Shown one piece after another: positions 48,813 through 59,084 of a stretch of 64,000 nt of DNA. The first letter of the stretch is position 1; every line of letters begins with the position of its first letter. The stretch covers positions 1-64,000 of the forward strand of contig NZ_AKVZ01000011.1 of NCBI RefSeq assembly GCF_000273745.1. The letters run 5' to 3'. The notes beneath the pieces were generated by a model. It did not search any database, was not told where the DNA came from, and saw nothing but the letters and a program-made list of their open reading frames with translations. Made by a program: the position numbers and the translations under genes. Source of the stretch: Rickettsia australis str. Phillips. Its GTDB lineage: Bacteria > Pseudomonadota > Alphaproteobacteria > Rickettsiales > Rickettsiaceae.

Positions 48813-50048
48813 ATGAAAGAGAAAATATCAAATTTTGTAACGCTTGATTTTGGCAGTAGTAAGATCGCTATAATTGCTGCCTATATTAGTAAAAATGGTG
48901 AGATTAAAGTAGCTAGCCAAAATTTGCATCATTCTAAAGGTATTAAATCAGGAGTTATATCAGATTTAAAAAATGCTGAAACTAGCATTGTTTCGGCAAT
49001 TTATGCACTTGAAAAAGATTGCGGTAAAAATATAAAAAAAGTTATATTATCGTTGTCAGGTGCCGATACTAAATCTTATTATATTAATTATACCATTAAA
49101 GTTAACGGGCAAACCGTAACGCAGCAGGATATTAAAAAGTTATTACAAAAAGCATTACTTGAGTTTAAAGTTAAAAACCAAGAAATTATTCATTATTTTC
49201 CTCTTGAATTTACTCTTGATAATAATTCAGTCGAGAATCCTATAGGTATGTACGGTAGAGAGCTTAGTTGTGAATTACATATTATTGCAGCTAGTTCAAA
49301 TATGTTATCAAATATTGTACAATGCTTTGCTAAATGTCATGTTGAAGTCACAAATATTACTCTAGCAATTTATGCTTCTGCTATTAGCTGTCTTACAAAT
49401 GATGAAAAAAATTTAGGCTCGCTTATTATAGATATGGGCGATAAAACTACCTCTTTCGGCATTTTTTTTGCCGGTAAATTAATATATACATGGCATGTAA
49501 ATATAGGTAGTTTTCATATTAGCTCAGATATTGCTAAAGTTTTCGGTATTGATCTTGTTACGGCAGAGAAATTAAAAATTTTATACGGTAATGCAATGAT
49601 ACCTTTATTTGAGAAAGATAGTATTATAAATATGGATGATTTTCAGGTTGAGACTCATCATAATTTAAATACTTCCGTAACAATTTATAAATTAGCCGAG
49701 GTAATAAGAGCAAGAGTCGAAGAAATATTATCAATGGTAAAAGCCGAATATGATAAAGCAACAAAAGGGCAGGTTGAAGTTTTTAGAGTTGTAATTACCG
49801 GCGGCGGGTCTCAGCTTAGAGGGCTTAAAGAGCTTTCAAATAAAATTTTTGAAAAACAGAGTAGAATCGGTAAACCGGAGATTATTGCCGGTTTTACAGA
49901 AGACTATAATCCGGCTATGTATTCAGCAACTATAGGAATGCTAAAAATTCATGCTCTAAAACAGCAAAAAGAATTTGCTCATATTAGACTTGATGAAAAT
50001 AGTAGCTTCTTTAAAAAAGCTTTTGATTGGTTTAAAGAGAATGTTTGA
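48813..50048 (+). CDS. ftsA: Cell division protein FtsA
   Basis: FtsA is the actin-like anchor of the FtsZ ring. The 411-residue protein has VTLDFGSSKIAIIAAYI (phosphate 1), the 1C domain, SLIIDMGDKTTSFGIFFAGK (phosphate 2), VVITGGGSQLRGLKELS (adenosine motif) and the C-terminal amphipathic membrane anchor SSFFKKAFDWFKENV. ftsZ does not follow; instead a methyltransferase pseudogene on the other strand does. Confidence 0.95.
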   Translation: MKEKISNFVTLDFGSSKIAIIAAYISKNGEIKVASQNLHHSKGIKSGVISDLKNAETSIVSAIYALEKDCGKNIKKVILSLSGADTKSYYINYTIKVNGQTVTQQDIKKLLQKALLEFKVKNQEIIHYFPLEFTLDNNSVENPIGMYGRELSCELHIIAASSNMLSNIVQCFAKCHVEVTNITLAIYASAISCLTNDEKNLGSLIIDMGDKTTSFGIFFAGKLIYTWHVNIGSFHISSDIAKVFGIDLVTAEKLKILYGNAMIPLFEKDSIINMDDFQVETHHNLNTSVTIYKLAEVIRARVEEILSMVKAEYDKATKGQVEVFRVVITGGGSQLRGLKELSNKIFEKQSRIGKPEIIAGFTEDYNPAMYSATIGMLKIHALKQQKEFAHIRLDENSSFFKKAFDWFKENV

Positions 50049-50049
50049 A

Positions 50050-50928
50050 TTCGATTATTATTTTTTCTTGCTACTATTGTCTGAAAAATACCTTGAGAAT
50101 CATATGTAATTTCAAGGATTTGGAATCCTGCTTTTTTTTAGCTGTGTACGTGTTTTGGCTTCTGTACGAAAAACTTGCTATGTAGCGTTAATAATATTGC
50201 AAAAATAGCCTTTTGTTTTAAAGCATTCACAGTATTAACATTTGTCCATGTAGATTTCTTTGATAATGTTAGATGAGGTGTTAAAAAGCTTGCAATTAGT
50301 ATACCACTAGGTTTAAGCACTTTACTAAATTGTTTATATAGATCAGTAACTTTATCATCATCAAATTCATAGATATTAAGACCATTACTCGTAAGGATAT
50401 TATATTCCTAGTGAATATCAAGATTCCAAGTATCTTGTTGCCAAAAGTTAACATGCGTAAGATGATGCTTTTTAGCGTTTTCTTGTGCTAGTTCTAAAGA
50501 ACTAGCATCTAGATCAATCCCTGTCATATAAATTTCTTTTATTTTGCTGTAATCTAATGTAAGCAAATCGTCCATAGTACCGCAAGGAACAGAAATAAAT
50601 TTCATTCTGTCTTCTAACTTATCCTGTAAAATGTTGTACAATATGTTAAAGCGTTCTTGGGTAGCTTTAACAGAAGGAGCATGGTACAAAATCCATCTTT
50701 CTAAAATGTGGAGTTTTTCTTTTGAAAGACCATGAATTATTATATAAGATGTCCAATAACCATTGAGTCCTTTATTTGCCAACAAAAAACGACCTAACTC
50801 AAATTCGCGTAATTGATCAAGTAAGGAAAGCTGTTCATCTAATGGCAAAGACTTTCTAACTCTTTTTTAAGTTGTGAAGCATCAAAAGTAGATTTATTTA
50901 ATCCATGATGCGTTATTAATCTTGGCAT
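50050..50928 (-). pseudogene. Class I SAM-dependent methyltransferase, frameshifted
   Basis: From ATG 50928 the frame reads MPRLITHHGLNKSTFDASQL, shifts near 50850 into the main part (PLDEQLSLLDQLREFELGRF, YHAPSVKATQERFNILYNIL, ISVPCGTMDDLLTLDYSKIK, TGIDLDASSLELAQENAKKH), ends at 50408 (WQQDTWNLDIH), continues after an in-frame stop to LKPSGILIASFLTPHLTLSK, and shifts in an A run near 50127 into AGFQILEITYDSQGIFQTIV. The VPCG.M..L and GIDLD motifs bind S-adenosylmethionine in this family. Target unknown. Several breaks make it inactive. Confidence 0.8.
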
Positions 50929-50948
50929 AAATTATATAGGGTTTGATT

Positions 50949-51419
50949 CTATGTTTTAGGTCTATGCTTAGAACAAATTAGTACATTCCCTTTGATTGCA
51001 ATGATGAAGAGTTGCTCGCCTGTTTTTGCATCGATTTCACTTGGAGCAAGGTAAGCATTCATAATAGCACCGGACCATCTTACTTGTCCTATAGTATCAG
51101 AAGAAACGGTAGAACTATAAACCTCTACCGTTTTGCCTATCATATCTGAGTAATTTTCTGTTCTATCAGTTTTATTATAAACATATTTTTTAAGAGGATA
51201 ATATAATATGCAAAACCAAATAAGCGATAATATACCAAAAAATGTTATTTGATTTGTTAAGCTAACTAGAGGATAGTGATATACCACAAGAGTGTTTGAT
51301 AATGCTCCAAGCCCAAAGAATAAAAATCCAATATTTGGAACTGCAAAAAATTCAACAACTACACAAATTATGCCGATTATTAACCATATTTCGGTGAGGT
51401 GATTATTTATCATGAACAT
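50949..51419 (-). CDS. NfeD-family membrane protein
   Basis: A 156-residue protein with about three membrane helices (IWLIIGIICVVVEFF, FLFFGLGALSNTLVVY and ITFFGILSLIWFCILYYP) and a C-terminal OB-fold domain with IGKTVEVYSSTVSS and GQVRWSGAIMNAYLAP, the NfeD signature. The family usually works with a membrane protease or a stomatin; no such gene is next to it. Its start overlaps the cytochrome c gene end by 17 bases, so co-translation is likely. ATG 51413 is an alternative start. Confidence 0.88.
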   Translation of the reverse strand: MFMINNHLTEIWLIIGIICVVVEFFAVPNIGFLFFGLGALSNTLVVYHYPLVSLTNQITFFGILSLIWFCILYYPLKKYVYNKTDRTENYSDMIGKTVEVYSSTVSSDTIGQVRWSGAIMNAYLAPSEIDAKTGEQLFIIAIKGNVLICSKHRPKT

Positions 51420-51930
51420 AAGTTTTTAAAAATAATATGACGTCCGCTATGTCTTGTGGTCTTGAGATACCGGCAAAGGACATTTTAGTTCCTGGTGTAT
51501 AGCTACTTGGTTTATGTAAGAAAGCAAATAAACTATCATCATCCCATATGCCACCGAGTTTTGATAGAGCAGGGGAATATTTATAGTCTGCTATGCTTGC
51601 TTTTGGCCTGCCTGCTACATTCCAGAGATGCGGTCCTAGTTTATTTGGACCGTCTTTATCAAGAGAATGACACATTAAACATTTCTTGGCTATTTCACGA
51701 CCGTTATCGGCATTCGCTGTTTTCATCAATTCCGGTATATTGATTGGTGCTTGCTCTAGTGCGATAGTATCTTGATTTTCTGATGATTCTTGAACCGCAA
51801 CGCTGTAGCCGCGATGCTGTAACTCTAGAGTGGGTTTATATAATATATTTGCAATAAATCCAACCATCATAGCAATTAAACTAGCAAATAAGATGGCTGC
51901 AACAATTTTATTTAATTCTTTTCCAGACAT
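51403..51930 (-). CDS. Membrane-anchored cytochrome c (CycM / c552-like)
   Basis: A 175-residue protein with an uncleaved helix (about 8-30, KIVAAILFASLIAMMVGFIA) and a class I cytochrome c domain: heme motif CLMCH (Cys84, Cys87, His88), GPNKLGPHLWNVAGRPKA, YSPALSKLGGIWDDDSLFAF and the Met ligand in PGTKMSFAG. CycM-type proteins carry electrons from the bc1 complex to cytochrome oxidase, in keeping with the heme A gene (ctaA) at 58029. Confidence 0.93.
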   Translation of the reverse strand: MSGKELNKIVAAILFASLIAMMVGFIANILYKPTLELQHRGYSVAVQESSENQDTIALEQAPINIPELMKTANADNGREIAKKCLMCHSLDKDGPNKLGPHLWNVAGRPKASIADYKYSPALSKLGGIWDDDSLFAFLHKPSSYTPGTKMSFAGISRPQDIADVILFLKTYVHDK

Positions 51931-52038
51931 TTATTTTGTTTTTTTATTAGAATTTATACTATAATTTAAGTTGTAAGAGAAGTTAATTAAATAAAAGAAA
52001 AATTTATAAAAATATTTGTTCTTTGGAGAGAAAAATAA

Positions 52039-53115
52039 ATGTCTGATTCAAAAAAATCAAGGGTTAGAACAATATTTAATAAGCTAAAATCTTATTGGAC
52101 TAGTTTTAGACAAAGTAAAATCGGTAAAATATTATTTAGCAATAGTTTAAGTTATACAGTTTCCGTAGCTTCTATAGCAATTGCAGTTTCCGGGCTTTTT
52201 ACTCCTATATCACCGATAATTATAGCTGTAGCTGTTGTTTCAGGAGTTAGCGTAGGAATTCAAGCTATAAATGAGACTTTGAAAGTGCATGGTTTGCGTA
52301 AACTTCATAAAGAGAATAATTTATTAGTACATAACAGAAATGCTAAAAGTCAGCAAGATTATATATTATCATTAGAACCAAGCTTAAAAGATATTTTGAA
52401 AAATGAATTATATACGCCGCAAACGGCATGTAAGGATGTTACTCAAGATAAGTATGAGTTAAATGTAAATAAATTGAAAAGTACAGGACGAATATTTGGA
52501 AATAATTTGGGTGGAGTCGTAAATTTGGCTGCCTCTATTATTAAAGGTGCTAGCGGTAATGTGCTTGATATATTAAAAGCTACGGGTTACGGTGTAGTTA
52601 CGACCGTATCATTAATTATCGACGGTCTTACTGAAAAGGAAAAAATAGAAATAAAAGCAATATTTAAATTAAATATAAATGAAGAATATAAAAAACAAGA
52701 CACTCCTATATATGAAAATTTAGAACTATTAGAGAATTATACTAAAAATCAAGTATTGCAAACGTTGGCTTTAAAAAAATTAATAACGGATAAGAATTAT
52801 TGGAGTATGAATAAAGACCAAAAAATACAAAAATTTCGAGAAATAAGAGGTAATTTTAATTTTGAAATAGAAAGAAACGGTTTAGAAGAATTTTTTAAAG
52901 AAAATAAAATAACAATGGATAATAGACAAGAGAGTTATGTTAAAGATATTAAAAATGTAATGAATCCATTTTATGAAAAGCCTAGTAAAGCCGAAGGATA
53001 TAGTCCGTTAACTAAAGCTATGGATAAAGATAAAGTTAATAATGCTGAAATAAAAAGAACAAAACGTGAAAATTTAAAAAGGATGCAAAAAAGAAAGCGA
53101 AATTTAACAATATGA
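52039..53115 (+). CDS. Orphan protein with hydrophobic hairpin and basic tail
   Basis: A 358-residue protein preceded by TTGGAGAG. The N-terminus is basic (MSDSKKSRVRTIFNKLKSYW), followed by two adjacent helices (about 38-75, TVSVASIAIAVSGLFTPISP and IIIAVAVVSGVSVGIQAI), then a Gly/Ala-rich patch (about 155-200, 'NNLGGVVNLAASIIKGASGN') and a long charged helical part. The tail is very basic (KRTKRENLKRMQKRKRN). No signal peptide or family is recognised. It may be a Rickettsia-specific membrane protein or a secreted effector; neither is shown. Confidence 0.65.
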   Translation: MSDSKKSRVRTIFNKLKSYWTSFRQSKIGKILFSNSLSYTVSVASIAIAVSGLFTPISPIIIAVAVVSGVSVGIQAINETLKVHGLRKLHKENNLLVHNRNAKSQQDYILSLEPSLKDILKNELYTPQTACKDVTQDKYELNVNKLKSTGRIFGNNLGGVVNLAASIIKGASGNVLDILKATGYGVVTTVSLIIDGLTEKEKIEIKAIFKLNINEEYKKQDTPIYENLELLENYTKNQVLQTLALKKLITDKNYWSMNKDQKIQKFREIRGNFNFEIERNGLEEFFKENKITMDNRQESYVKDIKNVMNPFYEKPSKAEGYSPLTKAMDKDKVNNAEIKRTKRENLKRMQKRKRNLTI

Positions 53116-53123
53116 AATGATTA

Positions 53124-53990
53124 TTATAACTCGTTGCTAGTTACAAATTTGTAAGAGGTAGTATCGCTAAATATTTTATGCAATAATTCATTATTAAGAG
53201 CGTGACTGGTTTTGTAGCCTTTAATTGAACTTACAACGCTAGTGCCGCTGGTATATAAATCACCGAATAAATCTAATAATTTATGGCGAACAAATTCATC
53301 TTCATAACGTAAGCCGTTTGGGTTTAAGATTTTATCCTGCTCATCTATTCCTATAGCATTCTCAAATGAGGCACCTTGGGCAAGTCCTTTGCTTTTTAAA
53401 TAATCAACATCTCTTATAAATCCAAAAGTTCTAGCATCCGCAATATTTTTAGTAAAAGATTCTTGATCTCTAAAACTTAGATTTTGTCTACCTATAGCTT
53501 TACTGTTAAAATCAATAGTTAAATCTACAGTCATGTGATCGGCAGGAGTACAATATAATTCACAATCTTTATGAACTACTTTTATATCTTTTAAAATTTT
53601 TAGATATTTTTTAGGAGCATTTTGTAATTTTTTTCCTGCACATTCAATCATAAATACAAAAGGTTTACTACTGCCGTCCATAATTGGTACTTCAGGACCG
53701 TCAATTTTAATAATTGCATTATCAATACTGCATCCCCAAAGTGCTGCCATTAAATGTTCAATTGTTGAAATTTGCACTTTATGCTCATTACTTATAGTGG
53801 TAGATAACAAGGTATCGGAAACATTGAAATAGTTAGCTTCAATATAATTATTTTCAGAAGATATATCGGTGCTAATGAATATAATTCCGGTATTTGCTTT
53901 AGCGGGTTCTATAGTTAACTGGGTGCGTTTGCCTGAGTGAACCCCAATTCCGTAACAACTAACCGGTTTTAATAATGTACTTTGCTGCAT
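53124..53990 (-). CDS. lpxC: UDP-3-O-acyl-N-acetylglucosamine deacetylase
   Basis: LpxC catalyses the first committed step of lipid A synthesis. The 288-residue protein shows '[20 protein letters not shown]', [12 protein letters not shown] with zinc ligand His79, [26 protein letters not shown] and '[17 protein letters not shown]' with the other zinc ligands His and Asp. All are conserved. It stands alone between two oppositely or equally directed orphan genes. Confidence 0.97.
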   Translation of the reverse strand: MQQSTLLKPVSCYGIGVHSGKRTQLTIEPAKANTGIIFISTDISSENNYIEANYFNVSDTLLSTTISNEHKVQISTIEHLMAALWGCSIDNAIIKIDGPEVPIMDGSSKPFVFMIECAGKKLQNAPKKYLKILKDIKVVHKDCELYCTPADHMTVDLTIDFNSKAIGRQNLSFRDQESFTKNIADARTFGFIRDVDYLKSKGLAQGASFENAIGIDEQDKILNPNGLRYEDEFVRHKLLDLFGDLYTSGTSVVSSIKGYKTSHALNNELLHKIFSDTTSYKFVTSNEL

Positions 53991-54117
53991 GCGAGACTAT
54001 AAAAAATATATTTAAATATTAATCTTTAATGCCAAATTATACAAGTTATATTATGTTACAAAATATTACATAATCGTCATTACGAGCAGTAATAGGTATT
54101 GTTGTACGGCTCATTTT

Positions 54118-54147
54118 ATGTCATTCCTGCGTTTGCAGGAATGACAT
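54118..54147. repeat. Hairpin ATGTCATTCCTGC / GCAGGAATGACAT
   Basis: The same 13-base arms as at 11491 and 63367, here with the loop GTTT, preceded by a partial CGTCATTACGAGC unit at 54074. It lies 11 bases from the 3' end of the minus-strand gene at 54158. Confidence 0.7.
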
Positions 54148-54157
54148 AGAGTTAAAT

Positions 54158-55306
54158 TTAAAATCTATACAATTGATACTTAATAAAATACCAAAAATGA
54201 TAGGCTACAAAACTACCGACTACGGCAAAAACAGAAAATAAGAAATCACTGCCGTTAATAGTGCCGTAAGGTACATGAGATGATAAAGCTCCGGCATATA
54301 TACCGATGCTGCACATTGAAAAATACGAAAATAAAGCTGTTCTGAGTTCGTAATCTCTAAATTTATCAATTAGTATTAAAATATTGCAAATATAAATGGA
54401 TCCTAAACAACTACCGATTAGTATTATATATAATATATTAAGGTTTTTACTAGTTCCATGAAGCGGTAGTAAAATAAAGCAGACGAGCAGAATTATAGTT
54501 AGTGATAAATTAGCCAAATATTTGTTTACTTTGCTTAATATGTAGCATATAGGAATTATAGAAACACATATTGCTAGGAAAATATATTTTAATATGAGTC
54601 TTAAATTAATTAATGCTAATTCTTTCTTTAATGCAAAAGCTTCATAATACCATAATATATCCAAGGTGACATAAGCAACTACGAAGCCTGTCAATAATTG
54701 TAATTCGACATTTTTTATTAAGGATGAGAATTTTGAATTTAGATTTAATTTATGAGATGTAGGATTATAATGCAAAAATTCAGTTAGTATATTGATACAA
54801 TATAACAATGCACAAATTACTATAGTATTATTTGTCGGTTTTATAAATGGATTTAATAAATCTACCATTAAGTTTCCACCCGCCCATAACAACATTATAC
54901 AAGCTAAAAAAAAATATTTCTTTTCTTTGCTACTCTCAACAATGTCTAATGTTATAGAAGTGAAATATGAAAATGTTCCAAAATTAATTAAAATAAAATT
55001 AATTTTAATTAGAGTATAATTATTTAATACAATGAGGTTTATTGTACAAATAATTAATAAAGATAAGCTAAGTAAAATAATTTTTTTATTACTTAACTTA
55101 TTAATTAACTGTGTTAAGGCAAAGCCTGCGATTATCGAACCTATAAATTTAGTTTGATTTATATGATTTATTTGTTCTCCGCCTAGATTTTTATTTATCA
55201 GTAAAAAGATTTTAAAATTATAAAAATTTATAGCATTGATACAGGAAAAAATAAATATTCCCAAAAGCGAGAAAAAAATAGTTTTATAATCGTTTTTTAA
55301 AGTCAT
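54158..55306 (-). CDS. Polytopic membrane protein, MFS-transporter-like
   Basis: A 382-residue, very hydrophobic protein with about eleven to twelve predicted helices, beginning TIFFSLLGIFIFSCINAINF and ending 'FAVVGSFVAYHFWYFIKYQL'. A short charged loop after helix 2 (LINKLSNKKIILLSLSLL) sits where MFS carriers have the G-x-x-x-D-x-x-R-R-K loop, but the motif is eroded. The central cytoplasmic loop is short. Rickettsiae have many MFS carriers for host metabolites. Substrate cannot be given. Confidence 0.6.
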   Translation of the reverse strand: MTLKNDYKTIFFSLLGIFIFSCINAINFYNFKIFLLINKNLGGEQINHINQTKFIGSIIAGFALTQLINKLSNKKIILLSLSLLIICTINLIVLNNYTLIKINFILINFGTFSYFTSITLDIVESSKEKKYFFLACIMLLWAGGNLMVDLLNPFIKPTNNTIVICALLYCINILTEFLHYNPTSHKLNLNSKFSSLIKNVELQLLTGFVVAYVTLDILWYYEAFALKKELALINLRLILKYIFLAICVSIIPICYILSKVNKYLANLSLTIILLVCFILLPLHGTSKNLNILYIILIGSCLGSIYICNILILIDKFRDYELRTALFSYFSMCSIGIYAGALSSHVPYGTINGSDFLFSVFAVVGSFVAYHFWYFIKYQLYRF

Positions 55307-55725
55307 AAATTAAGTGTTTGCTAAACATAAATACATGGTATATAACTCATTAATTATAATGATTAAGATTATTATCTTAAAAATTCAAGAGATTTGTAAT
55401 TTAAGTATATATGGATAGTTATTAGATTATCAGCTTTTAATCAAGTATGGTAGTCTTATTTATAATTTGTATATAATTATTGTTTAATTTTAAAAAAATT
55501 AATGAATTAAATAATATGAAAATATTTTAATGTAAGAAAAATAATAATATATTTTTTAGTATTTTAAAGAGGTGTTCTTTGAAGTTTATCTAGAATTTAC
55601 ATTTTTGCTCTTTAATCATAGATAAATTATCTATTTAAATAAATTAATACAAGATAAACAATGATTGTTCTTAAGATACAGGCATTATATTAATTATTTG
55701 TTCTTCAAGTTAGTGAGCAAGATAA
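55307..55725. other. Long AT-rich spacer upstream of rne
   Basis: No gene or repeat element is seen in these 419 bases, which are about 80% A+T. There are small inverted bits (ATAGATAAATTATCTAT at about 55619-55635). In E. coli the long 5' leader of rne lets RNase E control its own mRNA; a similar role here is only a guess from position and length. Confidence 0.4.
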
Positions 55726-57798
55726 ATGAATAAAAAGATTATAATTGATGCTAATTTTCCAAGTGAAACAAGAGTAGTTTTATTAGGACAAAGCAACAAT
55801 ATAGAAGATATTGAATTTCAAACAACTGTAAGACAACAAAACAAAGGTAATATTTATTTAGCAAAAGTTACAAGAATAGAACCGTCGTTACAAGCTGTTT
55901 TTATAGAGTATGGAATGGATAAAAGCGGTTTTTTACCGTTTAGTGAAATCCATCCTAACTATTACAATTTGCCTACCTCGGAGAGAAATTTTCCGGTTAA
56001 TGCTTTTCCTGAAATAGCTCTTTCGAATATTACGGTTGAGGATGATAAAGAGAAACCGGTTGCTATATATGATTCTTTGGTTGATAGTGAAGAAATTGAC
56101 CTAAAAACTATAGAAGATTTAGTAGAGAGTAAATTCCAGTCAGAACTTAATTTAGAAGCGGCTGATGATATTGAAATTATTCAAAGCGGTACCACTGAGT
56201 CAAATATTCCGCAATATAAACAATATAAAGTTCAAGAAGTAATAAGAAAAAACCAAATATTATTAGTACAGGTTACTAAGGAAGAACGAGGAAATAAGTG
56301 TGCCGCTTTTACTACGTATATATCTTTAGCCGGCAAATATTGTGTTTTAATGCCTAATAAAGGTTCGCAAAACGGCATATCACGTAAAATATCAAACGGG
56401 GAAGAAAGAAAAAGACTGAAAGATATTTTAAATAAAATAGTAAGTGGTGACAAAAATACTTATAGCGTAATTGTTAGAACTGCAGGTAGAGGAAGTAGTA
56501 CCTTAGATTTGAAGAAAGACTATAATTATTTAGCAAGATTATGGAATAAAATTCGTAAAAGTACTATTAAATTTCCAGCTCCGTGTTTTATCCATGAAGA
56601 AGATAGTATAATACGTAAAACCATACGTGATATGTGTGATCACAATGTTAAAGAAGTAGTGATTCAAGGACAGGAAGCCTATGAGGATGCTTCAAGATTT
56701 ATGCAGGATTTATTACCTTCAGAGCTTGCAAAGCTGAAAGAGCATAAAAATAAAACTCCTATATTTACTAAGTTTCAAGTAGAAGAGCAATTAGTTAAAT
56801 TATATCAGCCTGTCGTGACACTACCTTCAGGGGGATATATCGTTATTAATCCTACGGAAGCTCTTATTTCAATTGATGTAAATTCCGGTAAATCAACTTC
56901 TGAAAACAATATCGAAGAAACGGCACTAAAAACTAATTTAGAAGCAGCAAAAGAAGTAGCAAAGCAAGTAAAGCTTAGAGATCTATCAGGTTTGATAGTT
57001 GTTGATTTTATAGACATGAGCGAAGCTAAGAATCGTAAAATCATTGAACGATCCTTTAAAGAGTTTTTAAGTCGTGATCGTGCTCGTATACAAACCGGTA
57101 ATATTAGTCAGTTTGGACTCCTTGAATTCTCAAGGCAGCGATTACGTTCTTCTTTCTTAGAAACTAATTCGGCTATTTGTTCTCATTGTAACGGTAAAGG
57201 AGTCATTAGGGCGAGTGATGCTAATGCTATGTTAATTTTACGTACTATAGAGAATGAAATTTTTGAAGAAAGAATTGATGTAATAAATGTTTTTACCAAT
57301 ATCGTTTCAGTTATTTATCTACTTAATAATAAACGCGCTGAGATAAAATTTATTGAAGAAAAATATAATATACAGCTTAATTTTTATTCTGATCCTAATG
57401 CTACATCAGATAGTTATTCAATTGAAAAAGTGAAGCTGTTGAAGAAAAACAACAATAACGTTAATCCTGTTAAGCCGGTGATTCAGAATCATAGTGCTGA
57501 TTATACTGAAGAAGAGCCGCAAAAAGAACAGTTACGAAAAAATAAACATAAATGGAAGACAGCTAATCATAGTAATAATATTGCTAATGAAGTAAAAGAT
57601 AAGAGTTTAGAGGCAAAAGAACCGGTAGAGCAAACTGTAAGTGCTGTGGAAGAGGTGAAAGTTGTAGAAAGTAATGCCGGTTTAGAAGAAGCACAAGCTG
57701 CTCCAAAAAAGACAAAACGTAGATATCGTAATAAAAAATCAAATAAAAAACGTCCTGCTAATACCGCCGAAGATACGGAAAAGAATGTAGAGTCTTGA
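55726..57798 (+). CDS. rne: Ribonuclease E/G
   Basis: RNase E starts mRNA decay and processes rRNA and tRNA. The 690-residue protein has an S1 domain (GNIYLAKVTRIEPSLQAVFI, about 35-54), split by an acidic insertion of about 100 residues (about 75-180), as in other Alphaproteobacteria. It continues with AGRGSSTLDLKKDYNYLARL, the catalytic Asp motifs ISIDVNSGKST and LSGLIVVDFIDM and the zinc link CSHCNGKG. The C-terminal 120 residues are charged and Lys-rich (end KKTKRRYRNKKSNKKR), probably RNA- or partner-binding. Confidence 0.95.
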   Translation: MNKKIIIDANFPSETRVVLLGQSNNIEDIEFQTTVRQQNKGNIYLAKVTRIEPSLQAVFIEYGMDKSGFLPFSEIHPNYYNLPTSERNFPVNAFPEIALSNITVEDDKEKPVAIYDSLVDSEEIDLKTIEDLVESKFQSELNLEAADDIEIIQSGTTESNIPQYKQYKVQEVIRKNQILLVQVTKEERGNKCAAFTTYISLAGKYCVLMPNKGSQNGISRKISNGEERKRLKDILNKIVSGDKNTYSVIVRTAGRGSSTLDLKKDYNYLARLWNKIRKSTIKFPAPCFIHEEDSIIRKTIRDMCDHNVKEVVIQGQEAYEDASRFMQDLLPSELAKLKEHKNKTPIFTKFQVEEQLVKLYQPVVTLPSGGYIVINPTEALISIDVNSGKSTSENNIEETALKTNLEAAKEVAKQVKLRDLSGLIVVDFIDMSEAKNRKIIERSFKEFLSRDRARIQTGNISQFGLLEFSRQRLRSSFLETNSAICSHCNGKGVIRASDANAMLILRTIENEIFEERIDVINVFTNIVSVIYLLNNKRAEIKFIEEKYNIQLNFYSDPNATSDSYSIEKVKLLKKNNNNVNPVKPVIQNHSADYTEEEPQKEQLRKNKHKWKTANHSNNIANEVKDKSLEAKEPVEQTVSAVEEVKVVESNAGLEEAQAAPKKTKRRYRNKKSNKKRPANTAEDTEKNVES

Positions 57799-57837
57799 TT
57801 AGGAAGGGCTGAATGTCTTGTTGCGTAGACCGGCTTT

Positions 57838-57960
57838 TCGTCATTGCGAGAAGAATTACGTAGTAATTCGACGAAGCAATCCAGTGAAAAATTCTGTAAA
57901 TCAGGATTTTTTTCTTCCTTACTTCGTCAAAACTTATATTTTTTCCTCGCAATGACGACT
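57838..57960. repeat. Palindromic repeat downstream of rne
   Basis: CGTCATTGCGAGAAGAATTA on the left, TTTTCCTCGCAATGACG on the right, inner inverted AAAATTCTGTAAATCAGGAT. The same type as at 48667. Confidence 0.75.
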
Positions 57961-58028
57961 TTCAGTATCCATGCGACAAGATCTTTGCAGGAATGACGAG
58001 ATAAAAAACATAAACTGAAAATAAAAAA

Positions 58029-59042
58029 GTGCAGAAAAGCTTAATTATAAAATGGTTGTTTATAAGCTGTATAATGGTCATAGCAATGATTGTTATAGGG
58101 GGTATAACAAGGCTTACAGGTGCTGGTTTATCTATAGTTGAGTGGCGTCCGGTAACCGGTATTTTGCCGCCTTTTAGTTTTGAAAGCTGGCAAGCGGAAT
58201 TTACTAAATATAAAGCTTTTCCTGAATATAACTCCGTTAATTACGGAATGACTTTATCAGAGTTTAAGTTTATTTACCTGTTAGAGTTTATACATCGATT
58301 ACTCGGTAGAATTACAGCTTTAATATATATTGTACCTTTCATATATTTTTATTTTAAAGATGTTATAAAAAATTGTGACATGCTACCTTATATAATTGCT
58401 TTGTTGTTATTTTGTTTACAAGGTTTTATGGGGTGGTATATGGTTAAAAGCGGCTTATTGAATAGTCCGTCTGTTAATCATTTTCGACTTGCTTTTCATT
58501 TAATTATTGCCGTAATTATTTATCATATACTTTTTTATCAATTAATAAAAAATCGTTGTGATATTTTGTTAATCCCATCACAAACAGATTTAAAATTACC
58601 ACTAATATTTTCCGGTATTGCTATTACTGTAATATATGTGCAAATTTTTTTAGGGGCGATGGTTGCAGGGCTTGATGCAGGGCTGATATATAATAGTTTT
58701 CCGCTAATGGGGGATCATGTTATCCCGATGGAGATAAAAGATAGTTTCTTTAATCTTGCAAATTTGCATGATCCGGTTTTTATACAATTTGTACATCGTT
58801 TAGGCAGCTATAGCGTATTTTTGGTTGTTGTGGTTTTAGTAATTTGCTTGTTAAAAATAGAACATCCGAAATTAAATAAGATAGCGTATTTTCTAATGAT
58901 TGCATTATTGATACAGATATCTACCGGGATAATTACTATTTTATACTCTGTACCTATAATAATTGCCTCTATACATCAGCTTTTTGCTATAATCCTTTTA
59001 TCTATAATAATTTGGTGCTATTTTTTAATAAACAGTAGTTAA
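58029..59042 (+). CDS. ctaA: Heme A synthase
   Basis: CtaA (COX15 type) oxidises heme O to heme A for cytochrome oxidase. The 337-residue protein starts with GTG and has about eight helices: IGGITRLTGAGLSIVEWRPV after helix 1, FIHRLLGRITALIYIVPFIY, QGFMGWYMVKSGL, FRLAFHLIIAVIIYH, QIFLGAMVAGLDAGLIYNSF, QFVHRLGSYSVF and IHQLFAIIL. The four histidine heme ligands are in place. It complements the cytochrome c at 51403. Confidence 0.95.
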   Translation: MQKSLIIKWLFISCIMVIAMIVIGGITRLTGAGLSIVEWRPVTGILPPFSFESWQAEFTKYKAFPEYNSVNYGMTLSEFKFIYLLEFIHRLLGRITALIYIVPFIYFYFKDVIKNCDMLPYIIALLLFCLQGFMGWYMVKSGLLNSPSVNHFRLAFHLIIAVIIYHILFYQLIKNRCDILLIPSQTDLKLPLIFSGIAITVIYVQIFLGAMVAGLDAGLIYNSFPLMGDHVIPMEIKDSFFNLANLHDPVFIQFVHRLGSYSVFLVVVVLVICLLKIEHPKLNKIAYFLMIALLIQISTGIITILYSVPIIIASIHQLFAIILLSIIIWCYFLINSS

Positions 59043-59084
59043 AATATTACTGTGGTTAAGTCGGCATTGTTGCGTGGATACCAA

